Source: Rotaria socialis
Lineage: Eukaryota > Rotifera > Eurotatoria > Philodinida > Philodinidae
Assembly: GCA_905331475.1 (NCBI GenBank)
Contig: CAJNYU010000848.1
Span: 93,832 to 157,831, forward strand
Direction of reading: 5' to 3'
DNA length: 64,000 bases
Part shown: positions 1 through 10,091 of the stretch, piece by piece
How the letters are laid out: every line of letters begins with the position of its first letter
Numbering within the stretch: position 1 is the stretch's first letter
Position numbers and translations under genes: made by a program
The notes under the pieces: model-generated
Told to the model about the DNA's origin: nothing
Seen by the model: the letters and a program-made list of their open reading frames with translations, nothing else
Databases searched by the model: none

Positions 1-128
1 TCCTATTCTCAATTGACGTTGCCTTGAGTGTCTAATTAATGCTATGGGTTTCAGAAGAAAATAGTTTCTAAATAATAGGAAATCCGTTTTACGTGTTTTT
101 ACAAAGAATTGAAAGGAGTACAAGAAAA

Positions 129-1705
129 TCAAAGGAGAAGGGCTGATACGACCGTTTTTCGGTCCCCATCAGATTTGAATTATTTCTATCAGCTATTAAT
201 CAGGAATCGTCCTTGACCACTTTTTTCAACTTTGTTTCCTGAAAATCGATATTGACAATTGTTTTTGCCTGTTATACCCCACAGGTATCATCGGAAACAA
301 AATATGTTTTTTTACGAGCCAAAGATAAATGCAATTGTAGATTTAAGGGTGTTGATTAAGAATATCACAATAAGGGCTCCGACAATTCCTTTATTCCTTA
401 TAAAGCCTAAACCACTCGATTGACCATATTTTTCATTGTTTGAGCTCTCACAGACTAACAACGCGATAAAATTCGAGGAAAAATAATTTTCTTTAAGTTA
501 TCATTTTGAGTTTCTTTTCGAATCTTTAGTTTTTACATCGAAAAATATAACTTATGAAAAAAAAAGTAGGGATTCAGGTGGAAAATTTGACCCCTTCTCG
601 CCATATTTGTCTACGTTGAGAATGAAGATAGTCTTGCCACAATGTCAAATGTTTGTTGATAAGAGTAGTTTTTCAAGCTCCATCAACTGGAGATCTAAAA
701 AATAATAGAAAAGTTATGAAACAGGATGAGATATTAACAACACGATTAATTTCTATAAAATTGCTGTAAGGGACTACGGCTATTAAAATATACAAAACAG
801 TGAACTCCACAGGTATATTGTTCATCTTGTAAAACTTAATGAACTATACATACAGTCTTTCGACTCACGAATTCGCTTCACAAGATATATGGCGGTCGTT
901 GCACCGAGGTAAAATTTCACATAAATTTGTCAGTCAAAAAAAGGAACGGAGATCCATAATTTTTTGATGTATGCACAGTTGATTAAACTTTACAAGATGG
1001 ACTATATATCAGTTGATTTCAAAATCTCATATATAATCGTGGGTGTGGTCACCTAGAGCAATTTTATAGAAATTATTATTATTCTTAACTTTTCATCCTG
1101 TTGCACAACTTTCCTAATATTTTTAAGGTCTCCAATCGATAGAGTTTGCAAATTTACAGTTACGATCAAAGTTTGACGTTACGACAAAACTTTCTTCATG
1201 GCAAATTATTGATGGAAAAAGTCATATATTTCAAACACGGTCAATTTTTGCCACCAAATCGACATCTTTTTTTCTAAAGGATTCATTCTTTCGGCGTCAA
1301 AAGTTCATATTCGTGAAGAACTCAATATTTTGGGTTAGTAAACATATTTTTTATTTAATTTAAAAACATTCTATTGTATAATGACCCCAACAATGAAAAT
1401 TAGGGTCAAACGAGTGGTGACGACGACTTCTGAAGCAAAGTAGTTTTGAAAGTTCTTATTTGTACATTCCCAATCAGTATCTTTAAATCTACAATTACAT
1501 CTGGCTTTGGCTTGTGGTAAAACAGGTTTTGTTTTCGATGATACCTGTGGGGTCACCCAGGCAAAAAAATCGTCAATGTCGATTTTCGGGAAACAAAGTT
1601 GAAAAAGTAATCAAGAACTATCCATGATAAATAGTTGATAGAAATAATTCAAATCTGAGGAGGACTGTAAAACGGCCTTATCCACCCCCTCCTCCTTGAA
1701 TATGA
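129..1705. repeat. 1.6-kb imperfect palindrome (two long inverted arms)
   Basis: The left arm (about 129-880) reads, as its reverse complement, very like the right arm (about 960-1705). Clear matching blocks are 169-300 against 1527-1665 (shared AGATTTGAATTATTTCTATC and CCCACAGGTATCATCG), 690-780 against 1060-1140, and 815-860 against 960-1000. The centre is near 915. The arms have diverged by substitutions and small indels, so this is an old inverted duplication or fold-back element, not an assembly artefact of identical arms. Both arms carry the same protein-like stretch after a CCCCACAG that resembles a splice acceptor; it contains a CNCRFK motif. In the right arm (minus, 1556-1371) it stays open for 61 codons and ends in a hydrophobic segment; in the left arm it hits a stop after CNCRFKGVD. 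No transposase is seen. Confidence 0.75.
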
Positions 1706-1726
1706 AATACATCAATTACTTTATAA

Positions 1727-4700
1727 GGTTCAACTGAAGCAGCACAGTATGATCGGGGTCTCGCAAAATGGCGCTTATTTGATCAGGCAAAAAGCCTTCA
1801 AAATTTTCTTGTCATTTGGCTGGATTCAAACGTAGATGAGTCAAACAAGTACTCTTTCAAATCAACGGATCGACTGCAGTTCATCACACAAAGGATGAAA
1901 AAATTCAGTAATATGGAAGAATGCTTACATTTTTTTTCAACGGTCAAAGATAAACATGTGATGATGGTTACTAGCCACTCTTTTGCGTCACAAATCATTC
2001 CTAAGATTCATGAATTTTCAGTACTTCATTCTATCTTTATCTTCTGTGAAAGCAACGTCGTCAACAAACATTGGATTCAACAATGGCCAAAAGCAAAAGG
2101 ATTTTTTACGAGAATCGATCATATCTATGATTCAATTGAACAATCTATAAAACAACCAAATCGAGAAACAGGGATCAATTTAGTTTCAATCAATGACGAT
2201 TCATCAAATCTTAATACTAGTGAACTTGATCAATCATTTATGTACACTCAGTTATTCAAAGAGATTTTACTTGAATTAGAATATGACGAAGAAGCTATAA
2301 GAGAATTCGTTGTTTATTGTCGCGAGCAGTACCCTGATGCAATATATGAGTTGGGTATTCTCGATAGATTTGAGAGAGAATACAGCTGTCAATCACCCGT
2401 TTGGTGGTATACTTTCCCATGTTTCATCTATGGCTTGCTGAATGGAGCTCTACGAACTCAAGAGATTGAAACAATTATCAAAATGGGATTTTTTATTAAT
2501 GACCTGCATCGGAAAATTGAGAAACTTCATTCAAACCAGATGAAAAATAACGGTGCGGAACCGTTTGTTGTTTACCGAGGACAAGGCATATCACATAAGG
2601 AATTCATAAGGATTAAGAAAAGTCAAGGTGGTCTTCTGTCATTCAACAACTTCTTATCGACGAGCATCGACCGTGATATTTCCTACCTTTATGCGGAAAG
2701 CAATAGCAACGACGACAATCTCACAGGAGTTCTCTTTCAAATAACAATAGATCCAACTATCTCATCGGCGCCCTATGCACGTATCAACGCCGACAGCTAT
2801 TTCAAAGATAATGAAACAGAAGTACTTTTCTCGATGCATACCACTTTTCGTATTGGTGAAATTGAGCAGATTAATAAAAGTGAACGTCTCTGGCAAGTAA
2901 AACTCACACTAACAGCAGATACCGATCAGCTCCTGGCTACTCTCACCAAACGAATACGAGACGAAACTGATGGATCAACTGGATGGCATCGCTTAGGCAA
3001 ATTGCTGATACAACTGGGCGCTTTTGATAAAGCTGAAGAGTTGTACTTAACATTGCTTTGCCTAGAATTAGATGAGAATCAAAAAAGGCATTTTTATCAT
3101 TGTCTTGGAGTCATCAAGGATAATCAAGGTGAATATGATGAAGCAATTTCACTTTATGAGGAGGCACTCCACATATGCGAACAAACGTTACCACCGGGAC
3201 ATCCGATTTACGCTGCTTCCTATAATAACATCGCTTCAGTATATATTAACATGGAGAAATACCCGGAGGCACTTTCGTTTGCCAAGAAAGCCATTGAAAT
3301 CTGCGAAAATGCTCTTCCTTCAGATCATCCTGACTTGGCAGCTGCCTATAACAACATCGGGGGACTGTATTTTAGAATGGGAGATAATTCAAAAGCAATA
3401 TACTTCCATCAGAAAGATCTTGAGATTCGGCAAAAAACACTACCTGTCAATCACCCAAGTTTGGCAACCTCCTACAACAATATGGGTTTACTTCACAGCA
3501 AAATGGGGGAATACAGTAAAGCACTTATATTACATGAAAAAGCGCTGGATATTCGTAAAAAGACATTACCTTCAAACCATCAGGATTTGGCTCAGACTTT
3601 TCATAACATCGGTTCTGTGTATGAAAATATGGAACAGTACTCGCATGCGCTTTCTTTTTATGAACAATCCCTAACCATCCGTGAAAAAGCACTGCCTCCA
3701 TACCATCCCGATCTGGCTGTTTCTTACAGGCATATCGGTTTGACATATAGTCATTTGGGAGAATACTCAAGAGCTCTTTTCTATCAGAAGAAAACACTTG
3801 AAATTCGTGAGAAAATACATGGGCCAAATAATTTGGATTTAACTATCCCTCTCAATGATATTGGTTCGCTATATGATAGTATGGGGGATTACTCGAAAGC
3901 ACTTTCATTTTATGAACAAGCTCTTCGAATCAGCCGAGATGCATTACCTCCAAATCATCCTGATTTGGCTTCTACTTACAATAACATTGGTCTAGTATAT
4001 GACAATATGGAGAATTACTCGCAAGCGCTTGAATTTCATGAAAACGCAATTAAAATCCGAGAAAACATATATCCTTCAAATCAACGCAGTTTGGCTATCT
4101 CTTATAATAACATTGGTAGAGTTTATTACAGAATGGCAGAGTATGCCAAAGCACTTTTCTTTCATGAAAAAGCACTTGACATCCGTCAAAAAACGCTGCC
4201 TTCCAATCATATTGATTTGGCTTCTTCCTACAACAATATCGGTTCAGTGTGTGAAAGCATGGGAGAATACTGCAAAGCACTTTCATTTTATGAACAAGAT
4301 CTTGCTATTAGCGAGATGTCTCTGCCTTCAACCCATCCTGACTTAGCAAATGCTTTAAACAATATAGGTTCTGTTTATGCGAATATGGGAAACTACTCAA
4401 AAGCACTTGAGTTCAATGAAAAAGCACTTGACATTCGTCAACGAAATTCGCCTCCAGATCATCTAGATTTGGCTACTTCATATAATAACATTGGTTCAGT
4501 ATATCAAAGCATGAAAGATTATTCGAAAGCAAGATCATTTTACGAACAATCTCTTAAAATTTGTCAAAAAAGTCTACCACCGAATCATCATGATCTTGCC
4601 AAGGCGTACAACAATATCGGTTTGATCTGCCAACAAATGGGAGAAAATTCGAAAGCAATATCATTTCTTCAAAAAGCACTTGAAATCCATGAAGGAGCTA

Positions 4701-5146
4701 AGCATTCATACCATCCTAGTTTGGCAACTTGCTACAACAACATTGGCTTGGCTTATAAGAGTATGAACGAGTATCCAACAGCATTATTGTATCATAAAAC
4801 AGCAGTAGAAATTCAAGAAAAAGTCCTACCATCAAATCATCCAAATTTATTGATATCATACAACAATATCGGCTCAGTTCATGAGAAAATGGGAGAAATT
4901 CGAGAAGCCCTACTTTATTATGAAAAGATGCTTGTGATTCAAAAAGAAACTGTGGCTCCAGATGATTGTGACTTAGCTGTCTTATACGGTAAAATGGGAG
5001 TCCTTTACAGTAACATTGAAGATTATTCCAAAGCGTTTTCATATTTGGGATGTGCTATTAAAATTGCCGAACAGTCACAATATTCTAATCAAGTAGATCT
5101 ACGGCTATATCAAGATACATTATTACTTGTAAAAGAAAAACTTTAA
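1727..5146 (+). CDS. ADP-ribosyltransferase (ART) fused to about 17 TPR repeats
   Basis: Predicted secreted or cytosolic mono-ADP-ribosyltransferase with a protein-binding TPR array. The first in-frame ATG is at 1895 (1083 aa), but the frame is open from 1727 and the residues before that ATG (NFLVIWLDSNVDES) look like the start of the N-terminal alpha/beta domain usual in this family. A further 5' exon with an acceptor near 1735-1745 is therefore likely. Numbering from the ATG at 1895: N-terminal domain about 1-110; ART fold about 185-345 with the R-S-E triad (R228 in YRGQG, S255-T256-S257, E307-T308-E309), i.e. the arginine-specific type of active site; then 42-residue KLC-like TPR units from about 365 to 1065, each with a YNNIG..Y..MG.Y.KAL core. 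All catalytic residues are present, so activity is plausible. The substrate is unknown. The family is much expanded in bdelloids (recalled, not searched). Confidence 0.85.
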   Translation, partial: GSTEAAQYDRGLAKWRLFDQAKSLQNFLVIWLDSNVDESNKYSFKSTDRLQFITQRMKKFSNMEECLHFFSTVKDKHVMMVTSHSFASQIIPKIHEFSVLHSIFIFCESNVVNKHWIQQWPKAKGFFTRIDHIYDSIEQSIKQPNRETGINLVSINDDSSNLNTSELDQSFMYTQLFKEILLELEYDEEAIREFVVYCREQYPDAIYELGILDRFEREYSCQSPVWWYTFPCFIYGLLNGALRTQEIETIIKMGFFINDLHRKIEKLHSNQMKNNGAEPFVVYRGQGISHKEFIRIKKSQGGLLSFNNFLSTSIDRDISYLYAESNSNDDNLTGVLFQITIDPTISSAPYARINADSYFKDNETEVLFSMHTTFRIGEIEQINKSERLWQVKLTLTADTDQLLATLTKRIRDETDGSTGWHRLGKLLIQLGAFDKAEELYLTLLCLELDENQKRHFYHCLGVIKDNQGEYDEAISLYEEALHICEQTLPPGHPIYAASYNNIASVYINMEKYPEALSFAKKAIEICENALPSDHPDLAAAYNNIGGLYFRMGDNSKAIYFHQKDLEIRQKTLPVNHPSLATSYNNMGLLHSKMGEYSKALILHEKALDIRKKTLPSNHQDLAQTFHNIGSVYENMEQYSHALSFYEQSLTIREKALPPYHPDLAVSYRHIGLTYSHLGEYSRALFYQKKTLEIREKIHGPNNLDLTIPLNDIGSLYDSMGDYSKALSFYEQALRISRDALPPNHPDLASTYNNIGLVYDNMENYSQALEFHENAIKIRENIYPSNQRSLAISYNNIGRVYYRMAEYAKALFFHEKALDIRQKTLPSNHIDLASSYNNIGSVCESMGEYCKALSFYEQDLAISEMSLPSTHPDLANALNNIGSVYANMGNYSKALEFNEKALDIRQRNSPPDHLDLATSYNNIGSVYQSMKDYSKARSFYEQSLKICQKSLPPNHHDLAKAYNNIGLICQQMGENSKAISFLQKALEIHEGAKHSYHPSLATCYNNIGLAYKSMNEYPTALLYHKTAVEIQEKVLPSNHPNLLISYNNIGSVHEKMGEIREALLYYEKMLVIQKETVAPDDCDLAVLYGKMGVLYSNIEDYSKAFSYLGCAIKIAEQSQYSNQVDLRLYQDTLLLVKEKL

Positions 5147-5179
5147 TTATGTATAATTGACCAAAGTTCGAAATAACCT

Positions 5180-5514
5180 TCAGAAAAACATGATGCTATA
5201 AAAACAATATTTAGCAGTGACTTGAAAAATAAGGAGTTGTCTCAACAGAATATTGGTGCTAGTTTAGTAAAAATAGCAACGATAAGATTAATGATAAACA
5301 TTGCAAGTAAAATTTTCTTTTTCATCCTGGTCACTCACAAAATATATCCGAAGAAACGTAAAGCAACACAACCGAGATCACTAGAAAAATAGCACAGATA
5401 TCAAAGAGAAATTTTCTGTCAGTACTTTCGTATTGCTACTCCTTGAGATATGGGTGCGAGCAGAAGAGCTGCGTTGGCAAGAATAAAACCTGTCCATAAG
5501 TAAATTCCTTTCAT
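5180..5514 (-). CDS. possible small three-exon membrane/secreted protein
   Basis: A candidate too short for ordinary ORF finding. Exon 1 is 5514-5426, exon 2 is 5380-5339 and exon 3 is 5258-5180. The introns are 45 bp (GTACTG...TTCTAG) and 80 bp (GTGAGT...ACTAG). The three exons total 210 nt, joining in frame to 69 aa with a stop at 5180. The first 24 residues (MKGIYLWTGFILANAALLLA) form a convincing hydrophobic signal or anchor helix. No family is recognised. It lies between the ART-TPR gene and the PhyH gene, on the opposite strand to both. The model rests on splice consensus and phase alone and could be chance in AT-rich DNA. Confidence 0.3.
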
Positions 5515-5837
5515 TCATAGTTTCTTTTATTAAGTTCTATCTTTATCCACTTTGTTGTCACTTATGCATGTATATTAAATATTCTAGCAATTTTTTCTTA
5601 CATCAAATCTTATCTCTGTGTTCTATGGTCTACAAGATAAATAGGGGTAATATATCACACAACAGAAAAGGTAAGGTATATATGTATACATATCAGTAGA
5701 TGCACACCTTTAAATAACTGTCGATCTTATATGATAAGAGTAAAAAAATATTTTTAGAATATAGTTTTCATATTAGAAATTACTAAATTGCTTAGAAGCG
5801 CTGATTGCAATTGATAGATTCTAAGCTACGAATACAC

Positions 5838-7088
5838 ATGACAGATACTTACTCTCATTTGGTCGATCAATACCATACTGATGGTTTTGTTGTACTTCGA
5901 AATGTGGTTGATGCTCGTTTAATAGACGAATGTCGGCAACATATAGAATTTTTACAATCGAAATTTCCATCGATACCAGGAGAACATTTACATCATCCTA
6001 TCATGCGGAATGATCCATTTTGGGTTCGTTTGGTAAGTGATCCACGTCTATTGGATTTAGCTGTTTTATTCGGTTCACCTTTTATTGAACCCGATGGTGG
6101 TATTGCCTTGTTTTCATCTCATTATTTTTGCAAACCAGCAAAAACAGGAATGTCGGTTCTTTGGCATCAAGACGGTAGAAATAACTTTGTTTTACTGCTA
6201 TGCAATCTGACTCGGCAGCTTCATCTATATTTAGGTTCCTATTGGCCATTGAAACCTATGAATGTTTTAACAATGTGGTTAGCCATCGATGAGAGTGATA
6301 CAGAAAATGGATGTCTTCGAGTGGTTCGTGGCAGTCACCAAGAAGAATTGGCCAAATTAACTGATGATGTTTCAGTTCAGAATGTTCTTGGTAGTTACAC
6401 TCATCGAGATGAAGATATTGATCAAGAAAAAATCGTTGACATCGTATTGAAACCTGGTGGTAAGTAAATTTTCCTATGCGAATGACTCAAATCAGTATTA
6501 TAGCTTATTGAGCGATGATTCGTAAATGAAAACTATGACAGAAAAGGAAATGCATTAGGTTAGAGTAAATATTTCAATTACAAGTTTATTTTCACTAAGA
6601 ACTAATTATAATTATTTGTATAGACACCTTATTGTGCCATTTGTATATGTTTTGGGTTTGTTCATAGATATTAGTATCCATCATCCAAATATTGTTCACG
6701 GCTCTAATGCCAATACAAGTGATCGACGGCGATGTGGATTAACAATCAGGTATAAGAAAAAAATAGACTGTTTTCTACGAGATCCTATTATCATTGTTGC
6801 AGATATATAGCACCAACCACCAAATGTGTTGACGAAAAACAACCAGTGATGATGATGATGGGCTCACCGATAGAAGGCATTAATCATTATCGAAGTTGGC
6901 CTAAATATCGCATTGGTTATGATTTTCCATTCGACGGATGTGAACAGTGGAACGATCGACGTCGTATTGAACCTGATGATGAATTGTACTTTGAGAGAAC
7001 AGATTATACTCAAATGGATCAAGAGATTGAAAATGAAGTTATCGGTTTTATTGCGCAATTAGGAGGGAAAACAGTACAACAACAATGA
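5838..7088 (+). CDS. phytanoyl-CoA dioxygenase (PhyH) family protein, four exons
   Basis: Predicted non-haem Fe(II)/2-oxoglutarate dioxygenase, 309 aa. Exons are 5838-6174, 6235-6459, 6668-6749 and 6803-7088; all junctions are GT-AG and the sum is 930 nt. The start is the ATG of MTDTYSHLVDQYHTDGFVVL, typical of PhyH N termini. The metal site is the H and D of WHQDG, split by intron 1 (WHQDG|SYWPLKPMNVLTMW), with the distal His in the SIHHPNIVHGSNAN stretch of exon 3. A downstream basic run (SDRRRCGLTIRY) supplies the Arg expected to bind 2-oxoglutarate. Intron 1 (6175-6234) is 60 bp with no stop, so an ORF caller reads through it and inserts 20 spurious residues. The substrate is not predictable; many small-molecule hydroxylases share this fold. 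Confidence 0.85.
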
Positions 7089-8805
7089 GCCTACTGATTT
7101 TTCAGACTGTTCTAATACAAAATGAGATTATTATTGATTTCAAAATAAACTGACAATAAACGATAATTGAATAATATGCGAGCACAAGTGGATTTCCCAG
7201 AGCGATACTTTTTTATTTCAAACAATTCAGCCAACGAACGTAATTCTAGTTCAAACAAAATGCTCACCTTGAAATTATAGAGAATGATGCAACAGAGAAA
7301 AATACCTTTGTCAAACTCGAGAGCTTTTAGAGGGTGTTGGTATGGATTTTTTGTTTTCGTTTGCACTGATTAACGCATCCACTCGCACCCTATTTTTCGT
7401 TTTTTGATCTTTGTAATAATATTTCTCGTTCTTCCCTTGTAGAAATTCTGACGATCTTTCATTCTTAATTTCTTGTGATTTTTTTTCTTCTTATAATCAT
7501 TAACATTCACATCTTACTTTGTTTTGTTGTAGCATGCCATAGAAACTGAATGAATTTATTCAGCAGAAAGAAATCGAATGTGAGAAAAGAAAAGAAAAGA
7601 ACCTTTATTCAAGGTTATTTCTTCAGAAGACTTTCAAACGTTAACGAATCAGAAAATTTGATTGCTTGTTTGCAATACAGAAACAAAAAAAATTTCCGGT
7701 CGTCAATAAATTGTTAGCGGATCATACACGACTAAAACGCGCAACACATATTCTCATTCAAAACTACTTTCTTTGTTAAGTAAGCTGCTGAGATCCCTTT
7801 TTATTTTTGTCTGAGTTTCAACTGTGAAATCTTATTGTTCCCGCAAGAAGAAGAAAACAAGCCGATTGATTTACTTGATGGAATTCTGGCAGAGAAAGAC
7901 TTTTAAAAATCCTTGAATTCAGGGACTCCGATTAGGGGGACAGTCCCCCGCAAAATTTAAGAAATAAAGTTGTTTCTGCGAAAATTTTTCCTAGATTTTG
8001 GGTTACTCGAAAAGTCTTGGTTGCAGTACGTCTGTGTACCGCCAATTAAAATGTTTTTTTTTGTCTAGTAAAAATGTTGTTTTATGCATCCTATTGTTAA
8101 ATGAACATTCTCGTTCTGCAGTTATTCGTTTCTACTGGTGGCTCCGCTGTTCATTTTCTATTCGTGCCAGAAAATCTTTAATTTCTACCTTTTATTTCTG
8201 TCGAAAAATCTAGCCATTCTATTTATTTCTGCCAGAAAGTTCACTCCACTCTATTTGTTATTTTATTTCTGACTGAAAGTCTATTCAGTCTATTTGTAAT
8301 TTCTTGCAGAAACTTTATTCATTCTAGTTGTTAGTTCTGGCAAAAAGTCTAGCCTTTCTATTTTTTTATTTCTGCCAGAAAGTTCACCACTTTGGTGGGT
8401 CTTCTGTATCTGTCTATTTGATACGCAATCCCATGTCGTTGAAGCCGTAGATATCTTCTATAATCACTTAGTTTCCGAATGTTGAATTTTATCAAAGATG
8501 GCGCCATAAAATTAGTTGTTCGCTAATAAATAACCAACAGAAAAATGAAGAATGCTATAGTAGCTAGAGAATGCGTTATGGAATAATTATTCAGATTTTT
8601 TTGAACTGCAATTACTGTTTCTAGACTAAACATATTGAATTAGAAGAAAAAAAATCTATGTTAGATGATGATATTATAAATCAAGGATGTTCTTTTTGAC
8701 GCATACTGTCTGCCAGAAAAAATACTTTCTGCCAAAATTTAGCCCCCCTCACTTCGAAAAGTAACCGGGAACCATGCTTGAATTATTTCTTTCTTGCAGA
8801 AACTA
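7089..8805. other. gene-free gap with degenerate tandem repeats
   Basis: No convincing coding exon on either strand. From about 8150 to 8400 a degenerate unit of about 40-55 bp is repeated five or so times, with a core like TTTCTGCCAGAAAGTCTA followed by CCATTCTATTTGTTA. Related TTTCTGCCA pieces recur at 8710-8740. A short perfect hairpin (GGGGGACAGTCCCCC) lies at 7935-7950, followed by GCAAAATTTAAGAA; a reverse-complement-like block (CCAAAATTTAGCCCCCC) lies at 8731-8748. These might be the ends of one about 0.8-kb repeat element, but I cannot prove that. Confidence 0.5.
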
Positions 8806-9441
8806 ATGTATCCAACAGTAATTTATCGGATTGATTCACCTGCTACAACGCCAACGTGTATTTATGTTGATCATCATGAAACATCGACATCCACGCGACA
8901 GCCTTACCACATATTAGTGACCACCAATAATAGAAATGACGCTGCAACGTCGGATACAAGAGCGATTCGTCGTGAATTAAATCAAATCAAGCATGATATG
9001 AAAGAATTAAAACGACAGCAAACATCACCAACGTTCTTAATGGTCAAACAAGACTATTCGAATGATGTGTCTTCAACCAGTACCTCATTTTCATCCAATA
9101 ATCAAAACAAGTTATCCTCGCAAAATCCATTCTACTGTTGTAATGAATACCATCACATTGTTGAAGAACAAACTTATGCTGAACGCCCAATGTTGAGACC
9201 AAAGACCGGTACCACAGTTTATCAGGACAGTTACAAACCTGTATCTTCATCTCCATCACCTATCGGCTACGTTTGCTATCCAGTGTACTCGGAGCGACCG
9301 GCAACATTGAAAGAGCTACAAAAGCGAATTCCATCATTATCACCTGCTATTCAAAATCGTCCACGCTGGATACCAACATCGGCTAAAAGTAATTATTCAA
9401 ATCGACGATGGAACCTCAGTGTACATCATCCGGAACCGTGA
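8806..9441 (+). CDS. hypothetical Ser/Thr-rich protein with short coiled coil
   Basis: 211-aa open frame from an ATG at 8806 (MYPTVIYRIDSPATTPTCIY). The frame also runs back through TTCTTGCAG, which could instead be a splice acceptor at 8791-8799, so the start is uncertain. The only visible structure is a charged amphipathic stretch at about residues 53-73 (TRAIRRELNQIKHDMKELKR), probably a short coiled coil, inside a Ser/Thr/Pro/Tyr-rich low-complexity protein. There are no transmembrane segments. I do not recognise the family. Codon use and length suggest a real gene and not a random frame. Confidence 0.55.
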   Translation: MYPTVIYRIDSPATTPTCIYVDHHETSTSTRQPYHILVTTNNRNDAATSDTRAIRRELNQIKHDMKELKRQQTSPTFLMVKQDYSNDVSSTSTSFSSNNQNKLSSQNPFYCCNEYHHIVEEQTYAERPMLRPKTGTTVYQDSYKPVSSSPSPIGYVCYPVYSERPATLKELQKRIPSLSPAIQNRPRWIPTSAKSNYSNRRWNLSVHHPEP

Positions 9442-10091
9442 ATATCGATTATGAAAATATCGATCAATTCATAGACATGTCGCTTTAAAATCGTTGGCAT
9501 TGACGAATGTTTTAATAAATCAATCCTCTCCGATATCTAGAAATCTAATTTCTTTTAAAGATTTTTCGATTAGAGTGCACATGAGCATGATTCACTTTTT
9601 TTTTAAAATCTACGTAAATCCACGTCTATATACACGCTCACACCCTCAAGAAGCTACTTCCGAAATATGAATACTCATAAATATTCTCGAAACAATTGCC
9701 AATTTACGCTAATTCATCATCTTTCAAAGCGATATTAAAAGCAAAACGTAAGCGAATATTTTGATAAGCTGAGAACAAGGTTACAATAAATGATATTTGT
9801 CATTCAGGATCACAGTTATATTATAATATAGCGAGTTCATCGATTGTGTTGTATCCATTGGTAAAGCAGAATTCCGTTCCACGTAATGAACTATAACGAA
9901 CCTGAAAGCTCTCCATAGATAGGCAGTAATGATGTTACAACGTACAAAGCAGTATTACGTGTGAGTTTTTCGTAGCGATATTCAGTTGGAGCGTACTAAG
10001 CAAAATAATTCTCATACGATATTGTTTTATTTATTTCTTCGAGAAACATACTATTCATAAGCGTACCGCTTAGTGCCGTTGATAAGAATCT
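9442..10091. other. intergenic, nothing recognised
   Basis: AT-rich spacer between the orphan gene and the P450-derived pseudogene. It holds a short CACGCTCACACCCTCA motif (9632-9647) also found at about 27465-27487. No RNA gene or coding exon seen. Confidence 0.5.

Noticed and set aside
3072-4346. Long frames in other phases over the TPR array (both strands)
   Set aside because: Periodic shadows produced by the 126-bp repeats of the ART-TPR gene.
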